A stretch of 64,000 nucleotides of DNA from Rhodanobacter sp. MP7CTX1. GTDB lineage: Bacteria > Pseudomonadota > Gammaproteobacteria > Xanthomonadales > Rhodanobacteraceae. Every line of letters starts with the position of its first letter. The stretch's first letter is position 1. This document shows, piece after piece, positions 1-8,757 of this stretch. The notes under the pieces were generated by a model. It had not been told where the DNA came from and ran no database searches. It saw nothing but the letters and a program-made list of their open reading frames with translations. Made by a program: the position numbers and the translations under genes. Location of the stretch: positions 159,769 to 223,768 of the forward strand of contig NZ_JACHCN010000007.1 in the NCBI RefSeq assembly GCF_014205795.1, given 5' to 3'.

Positions 1-1956
1 TGGGGCCGATCCTACGAAGGTTATTCGCAGAATCCCGCGCTGGTGGCGCAATACGCCGCCGCCATGATCGGTGGACTGGAAGGCAAGCTGGGTACCCCGC
101 AGTTCCTGGATGCGGAGCACGTGATCGCCACCGCCAAGCATTTCGTCGGCGACGGCGGTACCCGCGACGGCAAGGACCAAGGCGACGCCCAGATCAGCGA
201 GGCGGTATTGCGTGACGTACACGCGGCCGGCTATCCGCCAGCAATCAAGGCCGGTGTGCAGGTGGTGATGGTCTCGTTCTCCAGCTGGAACGGGGTGAAG
301 ATGGCAGGCAACAAGGCGCTGATCACCGACGTGCTAAAGGGACGCATGGGCTTCGACGGGATCGTGTTGGGCGACTGGAACGCGCATGGCCAAGTGCCCG
401 GCTGTACCAACGAAGATTGCCCTGCGGCGTATAACGCCGGACTGGATATGCTGGAGGCACCCGATTCCTGGAAGGGTCTCTACAAGAACACTCTGGCCGA
501 GGTGAAGGCTGGGGTGATCCCGATGAGCCGCGTTGACGATGCAGTGACTCGCATCTTGCGGGTGAAGATGCGCCTGGGCATGTTTGAGGCCGGGTTGCCG
601 TCGGCCAACCCGCTCGTGGTCCGGTCGGCGCAAGTGATCGGGAGTCTCGCGCATCGCGCGCTAGCGCGTCGGGCGGTACGCGAGTCGCTAGTGCTGCTAA
701 AGAACAACCACAGCGTGCTGCCGATCGATCCGCGCAAGCACATCCTGGTCGCCGGCGATGGCGCCGACAACATCTCCAAGCAGAACGGCGGCTGGACGCT
801 GACCTGGCAGGGCACCGGTCTGACCAATGCGAATTTCCCGGGGGCCACTTCGATCTGGGCCGGTCTCCAGGCGCAGGTGCAGGCGGCCGGCGGCAGCGCC
901 GAGCTGTCGGTGGATGGCGACTACAAGCAGAAGCCCGACGTCGCCATCGTGGTGTTCGGCGAAGATTCCTACGCCGAATTCCAGGGTGACCTGCCGAACC
1001 TGGCATATCGTCCAGGCAACGATCACGACCTCGAACTGCTGCGCCGCCTGCGCGGGCAGGGCGTGCCGGTGGTGGCGGTGTTCCTGACCGGACGGCCGCT
1101 GTGGATGAATCGCGAGATCAATGCCGCTGACGCCTTCGTGGTGGCATGGCTGCCGGGCAGCGAAGGGGAGGGCATCGCCGACGTGTTGCTGCGTACCCGC
1201 GATGGTCGCATCGCGAACGACTTCCACGGCAAGCTGGCGTATGCGTGGCCGCGTAGCGCGGTACAGGTACCCGTCGCCGCCCTTGCACGAGGCGAGCATC
1301 CGCAGTTCCCCTATGGCTTCGGCCTGACCTATGCCGATAGCGGTAACACTGGCCCCTTGTCCGAGGATGCCGGGATCGCACTAAGCGCCGCGCGGGCCGG
1401 TGTTTATTTCACCCATGGCAAACCGGCGCAGGGTTTCGCGCTGCACCTGACCGGCGCGAACGGCGCGGCCATGAATGTCGTCGCCGCCCCGGCCGCCACG
1501 GCGGACGGCAGCCTGCACATCAGCGCGCTCGACTACAAGGCGCAGGAAGACGCGCGCAACCTGAGCTGGTCCGGTAGCGGTGGGGCAGGTGTCGCGCTGG
1601 TGGCGCCCGAACCGCTCGACGTGGAGCGCGAAACCAATGGCGATGTGCTGCTGGTGACCACGTTGAGGGTCGATGCCGTGTCGCCCGGTGGCACGTCGAT
1701 CGGTGTCCGCTGCGGTGTCGGCTGCAGTGGCCAGGTGCCGGTCGGCCAACAGCTCGCCGCGCTGCCTCACGGGCAGTGGCTGCGTGTGGGCATTCCGCTG
1801 AAATGTTTCCGCGACGCCGGCGCCCACATGAGCAGGCTGGACCAGCCATTCGAATGGTCCAGTCATTCAGGCGAACAGATCGCCATCACCGACGTGTCGC
1901 TCGGCACCGTCGCGGACCGGACGCTGACGTGCACGCCTCACGGGGACAAGCCATGA
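1..1956 (+). CDS. Glycoside hydrolase family 3 beta-glucosidase, 5' end missing
   Basis: A GH3 enzyme that probably removes glucosyl units from beta-linked oligosaccharides outside the cytoplasm. The frame is open from base 1, so the signal peptide and first part of the barrel lie outside the window; 651 codons are visible. The opening residues WGRSYEGYS match a conserved segment of the GH3 barrel, and VLGDWNAHGQV carries the expected nucleophile, Asp at visible codon 125. The second alpha/beta domain follows (LLKNNHSVLPI, then LVAGDGADN near codons 245-260). About 180 further residues form a C-terminal beta-rich extension, as in the exo-1,4-beta-glucosidase (ExoP-like) subgroup of marine and plant-associated bacteria. 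The stop overlaps the start of a small frame (ATGA). A TonB-dependent receptor follows, so uptake of the same glycan is likely. The family is certain; the exact substrate is not visible. Confidence 0.93.
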   Translation, partial: WGRSYEGYSQNPALVAQYAAAMIGGLEGKLGTPQFLDAEHVIATAKHFVGDGGTRDGKDQGDAQISEAVLRDVHAAGYPPAIKAGVQVVMVSFSSWNGVKMAGNKALITDVLKGRMGFDGIVLGDWNAHGQVPGCTNEDCPAAYNAGLDMLEAPDSWKGLYKNTLAEVKAGVIPMSRVDDAVTRILRVKMRLGMFEAGLPSANPLVVRSAQVIGSLAHRALARRAVRESLVLLKNNHSVLPIDPRKHILVAGDGADNISKQNGGWTLTWQGTGLTNANFPGATSIWAGLQAQVQAAGGSAELSVDGDYKQKPDVAIVVFGEDSYAEFQGDLPNLAYRPGNDHDLELLRRLRGQGVPVVAVFLTGRPLWMNREINAADAFVVAWLPGSEGEGIADVLLRTRDGRIANDFHGKLAYAWPRSAVQVPVAALARGEHPQFPYGFGLTYADSGNTGPLSEDAGIALSAARAGVYFTHGKPAQGFALHLTGANGAAMNVVAAPAATADGSLHISALDYKAQEDARNLSWSGSGGAGVALVAPEPLDVERETNGDVLLVTTLRVDAVSPGGTSIGVRCGVGCSGQVPVGQQLAALPHGQWLRVGIPLKCFRDAGAHMSRLDQPFEWSSHSGEQIAITDVSLGTVADRTLTCTPHGDKP

Positions 1957-2219
1957 ATGTCGAGCTGCTGTTCACGGTGGCGATGCTGCTGGCGTTGGTC
2001 GTTGGCTTCGTGAAGTCGGCTGGGACGTTGCGCCAGCGCGACCTCGCCATCGGCGGCGCCACGTTCTTCCACACGTTGACCGAACGCGGGTTTCACGGAG
2101 CGCGGGGCGGCACGCGGACCCGCGCGCGTGAGATTGGACGCCAAGGCGTCCATTTGCTTTGCACCATTATCAAGCTGCCGGGAGGCTCGGCAAGCGGCGC
2201 GAGGGGTTGTGCAGCATGA
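1953..2219 (+). CDS. Small putative membrane protein, possibly a truncated gene
   Basis: An 88-residue frame whose ATG overlaps the GH3 stop in an ATGA arrangement, suggesting translational coupling. Residues 4-20 (ELLFTVAMLLALVVGFV) form one hydrophobic segment. From about residue 45 the protein becomes rich in Arg and Gly and looks unlike a selected sequence. This could be the 5' stump of a sugar transporter or other membrane protein that once followed the glucosidase, with out-of-frame sequence read after the break. I do not recognise a family. Confidence 0.3.
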   Translation: MNVELLFTVAMLLALVVGFVKSAGTLRQRDLAIGGATFFHTLTERGFHGARGGTRTRAREIGRQGVHLLCTIIKLPGGSASGARGCAA

Positions 2220-2289
2220 GTTTTTGAATGCTTTGATGACTTGTTGCCATGCGGCAAGCATTCATCGCAAGGGCGCTCTATTATCCAAC

Positions 2290-2307
2290 AATGACAGCGC
2301 TGTCATT
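2290..2307. promoter_or_regulatory. Perfect 18-bp palindrome, probable LacI-type operator
   Basis: AATGACAGCGCTGTCATT is a perfect inverted repeat with no spacer and a central GCGC. It lies about 100 bp upstream of the TonB receptor start. Symmetric sites with a central CG are typical of LacI-family repressors, which often control glycan-utilisation loci in Xanthomonadales. No repressor gene is in the window next to it, so the regulator is unidentified. Confidence 0.55.
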
Positions 2308-2406
2308 TTGGGGTCAACGGCGTGCCAGTGGGAGCTGGGAAATCTTTGTCATCGCCGGAGCGTGCGGCGGACAACAATCATCCGAACGATTTAGAGGGAG
2401 AGCTAA

Positions 2407-4839
2407 ATGAATCTGCATCACAAATTGTTGTATGTCGCCATGGCACTCGTGCTCGCTCCGGGCGCGCTGCGTGCGGCGGATCAAGACGCGACACCACCAA
2501 ACCCGGCATCCCAGAATCCCATAGCCGCTGACAAGAAAGCCAAGAATCTGGACACCGTTTCGGTTACTGCGACCAAGCGCGAGACGCCGCTGCAGAAAAC
2601 ACCGGTGGCCGTCACGGCGATCACGGCGGACACGCTCGACAAGGAGCGCGTGATGACCGTGCAGGATCTGACCAAACTGGTGCCAGGCCTGCAGGGTACG
2701 TCGGAGGGCGATCATGACGTGGTGACGCTGACCATGCGCGGTATCGGCAACGACAGCGCCAAGACCGAATACGCCGACCCTGAAGTCGCGACCTTCGTCG
2801 ACGGCGTGTATGCGGCTCGTGCCGAAGCTGCGTCGGGTCTGTTGCTTGACATGGATGGTGTGGAAGCGCTGCGCGGTCCACAGGGCACGCTGTGGGGCCG
2901 CAACTCCACCGCTGGCGCCATCAGCTTCCAGACCGCCAAGCCCGATATCAACGGCGGCTTCTATGGCAATGGGCAGATCGAGGCTGGCAGCTACAACCAG
3001 GTGGGCTCGCGTGCCGCGATCAACCTGCCTATCAGCAGCACCTTCGCGATGCGTATGGCGGTGGTGCACGAGCAGCATGATGGCTACGTCGACTACCAGA
3101 ACCCGTCCAGCGAGCTACCGTCAGTGGCGCAGCAGAAGACGACCTATCTCGCCTCGGGCGGCAGTCTGGCGAGTTTCCAGCCGATCAACCTCAACCAGTT
3201 CGTTCAGGGCGGTCAGAAATACGACGCGCAGGATCAGTCCGCCGCTCGCGTGAGTGCAGTGTGGCAACCCACCGACACGTTCAAGTGGAATCTGTCGTAC
3301 GAATATTTTGTCGATCGCGGCACCCCCAGCCTGAGCCTGATGCAGCAGCCACGCGCGGGTCAGGATTTCTGGTCGGCGTTGATCACCACCGCGCCGTATC
3401 TGGATCGAACCTCGAAGACCGTGCGTAGTCGCATGGACTGGGATGTCAGCAGCGATATGGAGCTGAGCTATATCGCCGGCTACAACCGTTACTCGGGCAG
3501 CAGCGACTTCGACCAGGATGTCGGCGTAGCCGTACCCACCAGCTTCACCACGGGCGGCGTGCAGCAGGAAGACCGCACCAACTATTCGAACTACACAAGC
3601 TACAGCAGTGAAATTGATCTGAAGTCGAAGGGCCCGCAAACGATCGACTGGATCCTCGGCGCGTACTACGAGCACGAAGACAACAACATCCGCTTCGACA
3701 TCCCCATCTTGAATGGTACTGACCAGGGTTCCATCAATTGGCAGGGTTCGTTCATCCAGCCGAAGGAAACGGTGGAGTCCAAAGCGATATTCGGCCAGGC
3801 CACCTGGCATATGTCCGATCACTGGCGTCTGACGACCGGCGCTCGCTGGTCGCATGACAACAAGGACAATGACGGCGGTATCAACTGGGATTGGAATGGT
3901 GATCCTACCGTGCCGCAGATACCGATTTCGCCGGGCGTCCAGCCAAGTCCTGCGAACGGCTTCAGCGCAGGTCAGTACAACACGGCGCAGTACAGCAAGA
4001 GCGATGTCACCTGGTTGGCGCGTGTAGACACTGACGTCGGTGAGCATGGTCTGCTTTACGCCAGCGTCTCCACCGGCTACAAGTCCGGCGGAACCCAGGA
4101 TGGCGGCGCGTTGTACAAGCCGGAGACACTCACCAACTATGAAATCGGCACGAAGTTCTCTTTCTTCGGCGGGCATCTGACCTGGAACAGCGCGGTCTAT
4201 TACGAAGACTTCAAGAACTTCCAGCTGTCCGCGCCAATCACCTACGCCAACGGCGCCCACGGCCTTGGCTTCTCGAACGTGCAGGGCGACACGGAAGTGT
4301 TGGGCTTCGAGTCGGAACTGGCATTGCAGCAGCAGGATGACCGCCTCAACCTGATCTTCTCAGCGATTCCAAAGAAGAAGCTCGGTACGCTGATGTATGC
4401 GGGCAGCAACGATTATGCAGGTTTCCCGACGTGCCCGGCGGGGGCGCCTCTGGGCGTCGGCAATTGCCTGAACGTCACGGGCAACGATTTGCCACACGCG
4501 CCCAATTTCTCGTTGACCACAATTTACGAGCATGATTTCCACCTGGGTAACGGTGGCCGTCTGACACCACGTTTGAGTGCCCAGTACCAGAGTGCACAGT
4601 GGCTTAGCTGGTTCAATCTGGGTGCGCCCGATGAGCAGAAAGCGTATGTGCGCGGTGACGTGTCGCTGCGTTACAGCGAGCCGGGTGATCGCTGGTACGT
4701 CAACCTGTATGTGCAGAACGTCAGCGATGATCGCATCAGGACCAGTGCGGGAAGCAGCGAGGTCAACGGCAGCCTGCTTTACTACTCGCAGTACCTGCCG
4801 CCGCGTACCTACGGTGTCCAGTTTGGCTTCTGGTTCTAA
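2407..4839 (+). CDS. TonB-dependent outer membrane receptor (carbohydrate-locus type)
   Basis: An 810-residue outer-membrane receptor that takes up a ligand using TonB energy. Residues 1-23 are a signal peptide ending in GALRAA. A short linker leads to the TonB-box-like segment DTVSVTATKRET. The plug domain follows (residues about 60-180), with RGIGND and the conserved GPQGTLWGRNSTAGAI stretch. The remainder is a beta-barrel ending in an aromatic residue (VQFGFWF), as expected for BAM-assembled barrels. GAGGGAGA lies just before the ATG. It sits between a GH3 glucosidase and a tryptophan-halogenase-like gene, the usual arrangement of carbohydrate-linked TonB loci in Caulobacter and Xanthomonas relatives. 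A plant or fungal oligosaccharide ligand is therefore likely but is inferred from context. Confidence 0.92.
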   Translation: MNLHHKLLYVAMALVLAPGALRAADQDATPPNPASQNPIAADKKAKNLDTVSVTATKRETPLQKTPVAVTAITADTLDKERVMTVQDLTKLVPGLQGTSEGDHDVVTLTMRGIGNDSAKTEYADPEVATFVDGVYAARAEAASGLLLDMDGVEALRGPQGTLWGRNSTAGAISFQTAKPDINGGFYGNGQIEAGSYNQVGSRAAINLPISSTFAMRMAVVHEQHDGYVDYQNPSSELPSVAQQKTTYLASGGSLASFQPINLNQFVQGGQKYDAQDQSAARVSAVWQPTDTFKWNLSYEYFVDRGTPSLSLMQQPRAGQDFWSALITTAPYLDRTSKTVRSRMDWDVSSDMELSYIAGYNRYSGSSDFDQDVGVAVPTSFTTGGVQQEDRTNYSNYTSYSSEIDLKSKGPQTIDWILGAYYEHEDNNIRFDIPILNGTDQGSINWQGSFIQPKETVESKAIFGQATWHMSDHWRLTTGARWSHDNKDNDGGINWDWNGDPTVPQIPISPGVQPSPANGFSAGQYNTAQYSKSDVTWLARVDTDVGEHGLLYASVSTGYKSGGTQDGGALYKPETLTNYEIGTKFSFFGGHLTWNSAVYYEDFKNFQLSAPITYANGAHGLGFSNVQGDTEVLGFESELALQQQDDRLNLIFSAIPKKKLGTLMYAGSNDYAGFPTCPAGAPLGVGNCLNVTGNDLPHAPNFSLTTIYEHDFHLGNGGRLTPRLSAQYQSAQWLSWFNLGAPDEQKAYVRGDVSLRYSEPGDRWYVNLYVQNVSDDRIRTSAGSSEVNGSLLYYSQYLPPRTYGVQFGFWF

Positions 4840-4916
4840 TAATCGAGTTGTGATGATCGAGTCCTGATGATCGAGTCCGCGTCGCTTGTGATGCAACACT
4901 ATTGCCGTTCTCTGCA

Positions 4917-4937
4917 GGCATCCCCGACGAGGATGCC
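4917..4937 (+). other. Stem-loop after the TonB receptor gene
   Basis: GGCATCC and GGATGCC form a perfect 7-bp stem around a 7-nt loop, without a following T run. It lies between the receptor stop and the terminator at 4964. It may stabilise the 3' end of the mRNA. Confidence 0.4.
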
Positions 4938-4963
4938 TTCAACCCTCCCTTGAATGGCACTTT

Positions 4964-4995
4964 GGCCGGACCCTTCTGGGTCCGGCCTTTCTTTC
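4964..4995 (+). terminator. Intrinsic terminator downstream of the TonB receptor
   Basis: GGCCGGACCC and GGGTCCGGCC form a perfect 10-bp GC-rich stem closed by TTCT and followed by TTTCTTT. This should end, or strongly attenuate, transcription of the receptor before the halogenase gene. The halogenase is therefore probably transcribed from its own promoter or by read-through. Confidence 0.85.
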
Positions 4996-5097
4996 GAGAG
5001 CGCGGTGGGAGCATGTGGTTGCGGTGAACACCGACCATGCTTTTACCGAGTACCAAACCAGTGGTGACGTTGGCACCGCCCGTGTAAGGAATAAGAC

Positions 5098-6693
5098 ATG
5101 TCGCGATTGAAAAAAGTGCTTGTAGTGGGTGGTGGGACGGCCGGCTGGCTGGCGGCATGCTATCTGGCGAAGGCCATGAATTCGGTTCATCCGGACAGTG
5201 TCCAAGTGCATTTGGTCGAGTCGGACAATATCGGCCTGCTCGGAGTGGGGGAGGCCACGTTCCCTTCGATCCGCGGCACGTTGTCGGCCATCGGGCTGGA
5301 CGAGCGGCGGTTCCTGGTGGGGGCCACGGCAACCTACAAGCAGGGTATCCACTATCGCCATTGGGTCAGGCCGCCTGGCACGCCCGGCAGCGACCATTTT
5401 TTTCACCCATTCAGCCAGCCGAGCCAACGGCCGGGTGGCCCCGAATTATTGCCTTACTGGCTATTGGGCGCGGCCCCCGACGGCATGCCGTTCGCCGATG
5501 CAGTGACCATGCAAAGCACCTTGGTCGATCATGGACGCGCACCGAAGCGACCGACGGATGCTGATTATCAGGGGCCGATGAATCACGCGTTCCATTTCGA
5601 CGCGGCCTGTTTTGCAAAAGTGTTGGCCGAGCACGGTCAGCAAACGCTGGGGGTGAAGCGGCACGTCGCGACAGTCGAGCGCGCCGTGTTGGACGAGCAG
5701 GGCGCCATCGCATGCGTAGTGACCAAAGAACTTGGGGAGCTGACCGCCGACCTCTACGTGGATTGCACCGGTCTGCGCAGCGCCTTGATCGGCGGCATCA
5801 TGCAGTCGCCGTTTCGCAGCCGCCGGGATGTCCTGTTCGCCGACCGCGCCGTGGCGATGCAGGTACCTTATGCGAAGCCGGATGCGCCGATCCCGCCTTA
5901 CACTATTTCCACCGCGCAGGAGGCTGGCTGGATCTGGGACATCGGTTTGCAGAAGCGCCGCGGTGTCGGTTACGTGTACTCCTCGCGACACACGGATGCC
6001 GAACGTGCTGAGGAAGTGTTTCGCCGTTACCTGGGCCCGGCCGGCGAAGGGCTGACGCCCATGCACATCAAGTTTGAAACCGGTTACCGGCCCGAGCACT
6101 GGCGCAAGAACTGCGTTGCAGTCGGCCTCGCCGGTGGCTTCGTGGAACCACTGGAGTCGACCGGAATTGCATTGATCGAACTGGCTACCTATCTGCTTAC
6201 TCATCTGTTGCCAGGTGACACCGACAACATGGAAAGTGCCGCGCGTCATTTCAACGAGATGATGGTTGCACGCTACGACCGCATCATCGACTTCATCAAG
6301 ATGCACTACTGCCTGAGCCAGCGGCGTGACTCAAAGTTCTGGATCGACAACTCCGACGCCGCCAGCATTCCGCAAACCCTCCAGGAAAAACTCGCGAAGT
6401 GGAAGCAGCGCCCGCCGCATCGGCTGGATTTCGTCGGTGACCTGGAAATGTTCACGACCGCTAGCTGGCAGTACGTGCTGTACGGCATGGAGTTCCAGAC
6501 CAGCCTCGAGTCCATGCGCAACGCCTATCCGCACACGGAAGCTGCGCGCCGCGAATTCGCAATGATCCGGCAGGCGGCCACTCGCGCACTCGACGATCTG
6601 CCGGATCACCGTGCGCTGGTAGAACAACTGTGCCGCGAACATATGCAGCGCGTGCGGCCTGATGCGGATATGGCTGCAGTGGCCGGCGCTTGA
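5098..6693 (+). CDS. Flavin-dependent tryptophan-halogenase-like protein
   Basis: A 531-residue protein of the tryptophan halogenase (PrnA-like) family. True members use FADH2 and chloride or bromide to halogenate aromatic substrates. The N-terminal dinucleotide fold is clear (VLVVGGGTAGWLAA, residues 7-20). GVGEATFPSIR and Lys81 in ATYKQG match the active-site lysine region, and EPLESTGIAL matches the glutamate loop. The family motif WxWxIP is present only as W278-I-W-D-I-G283, with the proline replaced by glycine. Members located next to TonB receptors and glycosidases are common in Xanthomonadales and Caulobacter, and their role is unproven; oxidation or halogenation of an imported ligand is possible. 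GGAATAAGACATG supplies a plausible start. Confidence 0.9.
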   Translation: MSRLKKVLVVGGGTAGWLAACYLAKAMNSVHPDSVQVHLVESDNIGLLGVGEATFPSIRGTLSAIGLDERRFLVGATATYKQGIHYRHWVRPPGTPGSDHFFHPFSQPSQRPGGPELLPYWLLGAAPDGMPFADAVTMQSTLVDHGRAPKRPTDADYQGPMNHAFHFDAACFAKVLAEHGQQTLGVKRHVATVERAVLDEQGAIACVVTKELGELTADLYVDCTGLRSALIGGIMQSPFRSRRDVLFADRAVAMQVPYAKPDAPIPPYTISTAQEAGWIWDIGLQKRRGVGYVYSSRHTDAERAEEVFRRYLGPAGEGLTPMHIKFETGYRPEHWRKNCVAVGLAGGFVEPLESTGIALIELATYLLTHLLPGDTDNMESAARHFNEMMVARYDRIIDFIKMHYCLSQRRDSKFWIDNSDAASIPQTLQEKLAKWKQRPPHRLDFVGDLEMFTTASWQYVLYGMEFQTSLESMRNAYPHTEAARREFAMIRQAATRALDDLPDHRALVEQLCREHMQRVRPDADMAAVAGA

Positions 6694-7041
6694 ATTGTAG
6701 ATAGCCGCTGCCGTGTTCCCGCATTGAAACGTGTTTAAACCTGACACATGTGGCCACCTGTCCGGGGACACGGTGTGCACATTCAAACTACGCACGGGTC
6801 ATGAAAGAGAAGCCGACCGGTGCCGTGACTTCCCTGCCAGTCGGGACATCACCGTGCGGCTGGGTAAGGTAGCGCGTCACAAATTTCACGATAGGAGAGC
6901 TCCTTGATTTCGCGCAACGTCAAGATTTCGCGAAATTCGCTCGGCACCCCCCCATCTAGATGACTAACCGCCAAATCACCAATAACGCTTTATTGGTTCG
7001 AGGTGGCCATGGCTCACGGTCTTTCGCGCAGCACCATTGGA
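6694..7041. other. Intergenic region between convergent genes
   Basis: No gene is visible here. The region separates the halogenase from the cupredoxin gene, which points towards it. It holds a perfect 12-bp palindrome, ATTTCGCGAAAT, at 6925-6936, with a matching half-site ATTTCGCG at 6907-6914. I found no GC-rich hairpin with a T run. Confidence 0.5.
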
Positions 7042-7404
7042 CTACTTGCGGACATGCACCACCCCAATCATGAATGGATGAACGGTGCAAAAGTAGACGT
7101 AGTCACCCGGCTGGGTGAATGTGTAGGAATAACTGTCCCCGGTATCGAGGCCTTGGGACGTAAGTACGCCGCCCTTGTCTTTGCTCGTCACAGTATGAGG
7201 AATTTGATCACGGTTGGTCCATGTCACTTTGGTGCCTGGCTTCACTGTCATATCGCCGGGACGGAAAGCCATTTTGCTGATATCGACCCCTTGCGTGGGC
7301 GTCGATGCCTGAACCGAAAAAGTAGCGCTGAGTAACCATAGGCAAGCAGTCATGCACGACATGCCATATCGCCGTATGTTCGGCAGAGTCATGGTTTTTT
7401 TCAT
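7042..7404 (-). CDS. Periplasmic cupredoxin (plastocyanin/pseudoazurin-like)
   Basis: A 120-residue exported type-1 copper protein, probably an electron carrier. A signal peptide covers about residues 1-33 (hydrophobic CMTACLWLLSATF, cleavage near VQA-ST). The copper ligands of the cupredoxin fold are all present: His70 in IPHTV, then Cys106, His109 and Met112 in YFCTVHPFM. The size and the short C-x2-H-x2-M loop fit the amicyanin/plastocyanin group. It lies 34 bp downstream of a metallophosphoesterase gene on the same strand and is probably co-transcribed with it. The redox partner is not visible. Confidence 0.9.
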   Translation of the reverse strand: MKKTMTLPNIRRYGMSCMTACLWLLSATFSVQASTPTQGVDISKMAFRPGDMTVKPGTKVTWTNRDQIPHTVTSKDKGGVLTSQGLDTGDSYSYTFTQPGDYVYFCTVHPFMIGVVHVRK

Positions 7405-7438
7405 GATTGTCTCGTTGAATTAGTGAGGTGTTATGCAG

Positions 7439-8401
7439 TCAATGGTCGAGCGGGGTATCGATGAGCGCCAGGCGTTGTTGCCCGCGGACAACCGACACTT
7501 GGCGCGTGCCAAGCAGTTTGCCCAGCTCTCCAGGAGCTACGGTCATGGGACTCGGCTCGCCAAATCCGGCCTGCCCCGGAGTCGGCAGTGGATAGGCAAG
7601 CGATGCGGCGGTATGTAGCGCGACGTGACCTTCCACTTTCTGCATCACCTGGTGAATGTGGCCGTTGAGAACGGTCACCGAACCGAAGGGACGCAGTAGG
7701 GCAAGTGCTATATCAGAATCGGATGTACCCCAGCCCCAGGGAGCCCAGATGGTCCACATCGGAATGTGCGCAAAGACCACGATCGGGGTGGAATGCGATA
7801 CGTTGGCGAGATCGGTTTTCAGCCACTCCAGCTGTTCGTCACCCAACGCGGCCATCGTGCCCATCTTGAAGTTCTGGACGTTGTTCAGGCCTATGAAGTG
7901 CACGCCGCCTTGGTTGTAGCTGTACCAGGCGCGACCGTGTCCATCCGTGTCGAAGAACTTTAGATAGCCATTCACTCCGTCATCGATCGCATCATGTTCT
8001 CCGGGAACTGTATGCATGCGGTCGACATGAATCTCCTTGAATATCTCGCGTGCCTGGCCAAACTGCTCCGCCCGCGATAGATGACTTATGTCACCGGTAT
8101 GCACGACGAAGGCGGGGCGTTGCGGCAAGGCATTGATGTCCGCTATGGCGCGCCGCAAACTGCCGACAACGTCAGGATTGGCTTGTTTGTTGAAGCCGAG
8201 GTGTGTATCGCTAATCTGCACAAAGGTCAGGGAATTGGCAGGTGCGGACTGAAGGGTGCCATCTGATGTCATCCCTAAGGCCCTAGGGACGCCGCCCGTG
8301 ACGTTCCAAAGAACCGCGGCTCCTGTCCAGGCCGCCAAACAGCCCAGTGCCTTTCGCCGACTTGCATCATGTCCAGAACCGTTGTGATCAAACTCGCTCA
8401 T
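7439..8401 (-). CDS. Exported calcineurin-like metallophosphoesterase
   Basis: A 320-residue binuclear metallophosphoesterase. The N-terminus holds a twin-arginine-like SRRKALGCLAAW segment (residues 14-25) followed by a hydrophobic stretch, so Tat export is likely. Metal-binding motifs occur in order: SDTHLG (Asp65, His67), HTGDISH (Asp104), GEHD (His136, in place of the commoner GNHD), VVFAHIPMW and NGHIHQ. The GEHD variant occurs in exported Icc/3',5'-cyclic-AMP phosphodiesterase-like proteins, but the substrate cannot be read from sequence. It is the first gene of a two-gene minus-strand unit with the cupredoxin. Confidence 0.88.
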   Translation of the reverse strand: MSEFDHNGSGHDASRRKALGCLAAWTGAAVLWNVTGGVPRALGMTSDGTLQSAPANSLTFVQISDTHLGFNKQANPDVVGSLRRAIADINALPQRPAFVVHTGDISHLSRAEQFGQAREIFKEIHVDRMHTVPGEHDAIDDGVNGYLKFFDTDGHGRAWYSYNQGGVHFIGLNNVQNFKMGTMAALGDEQLEWLKTDLANVSHSTPIVVFAHIPMWTIWAPWGWGTSDSDIALALLRPFGSVTVLNGHIHQVMQKVEGHVALHTAASLAYPLPTPGQAGFGEPSPMTVAPGELGKLLGTRQVSVVRGQQRLALIDTPLDH

Positions 8402-8757
8402 GACATTCTTCCTGATGGGGGACTCAGGTACTTGATCACTCAGGACAGACTTTTATTCCCGACGCCCCGTCAGGAGTTTCCGAATCATTGGCTCGGGCGC
8501 CATGACGCCGTAAGGTTGGCGGACGCGCAAGCGGACGGAGTCTATCGTTGAGGTTCTGCTGTGGGCCTCGTGACCGAGCGTGAGCGTGACAGTCAAGCAG
8601 CAACATTTCTTGGATCTCAACCCAGCTGGAGCAGTCCGTTCGTATGTTCCCTCGGTAGAAACCTTCTATCAGCAACCTCCTTACTACAACGCTGATCGAT
8701 CCCACGATCTGCCAGCGGCAAAGCGCGTGTATGCTTCAGGCTGAAATAGGGGGTTCG
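8402..8757. other. Intergenic region between divergent genes
   Basis: This stretch separates the metallophosphoesterase gene from the broken gene at 8758. It should hold the promoter for the minus-strand pair. I see no convincing coding frame and no clear palindrome. Confidence 0.4.

Noticed and set aside
3121..4260. 379-codon open frame on the minus strand
   Set aside because: Antisense shadow of the first TonB receptor, with no motifs or start signal.
4838..4877. Short imperfect tandem repeat TGATGATCGAGTCC after the receptor stop
   Set aside because: Only two good copies and one weak copy; too short and isolated to claim a function.
5461..6306. 281-codon minus-strand open frame
   Set aside because: Shadow of the halogenase-like gene.
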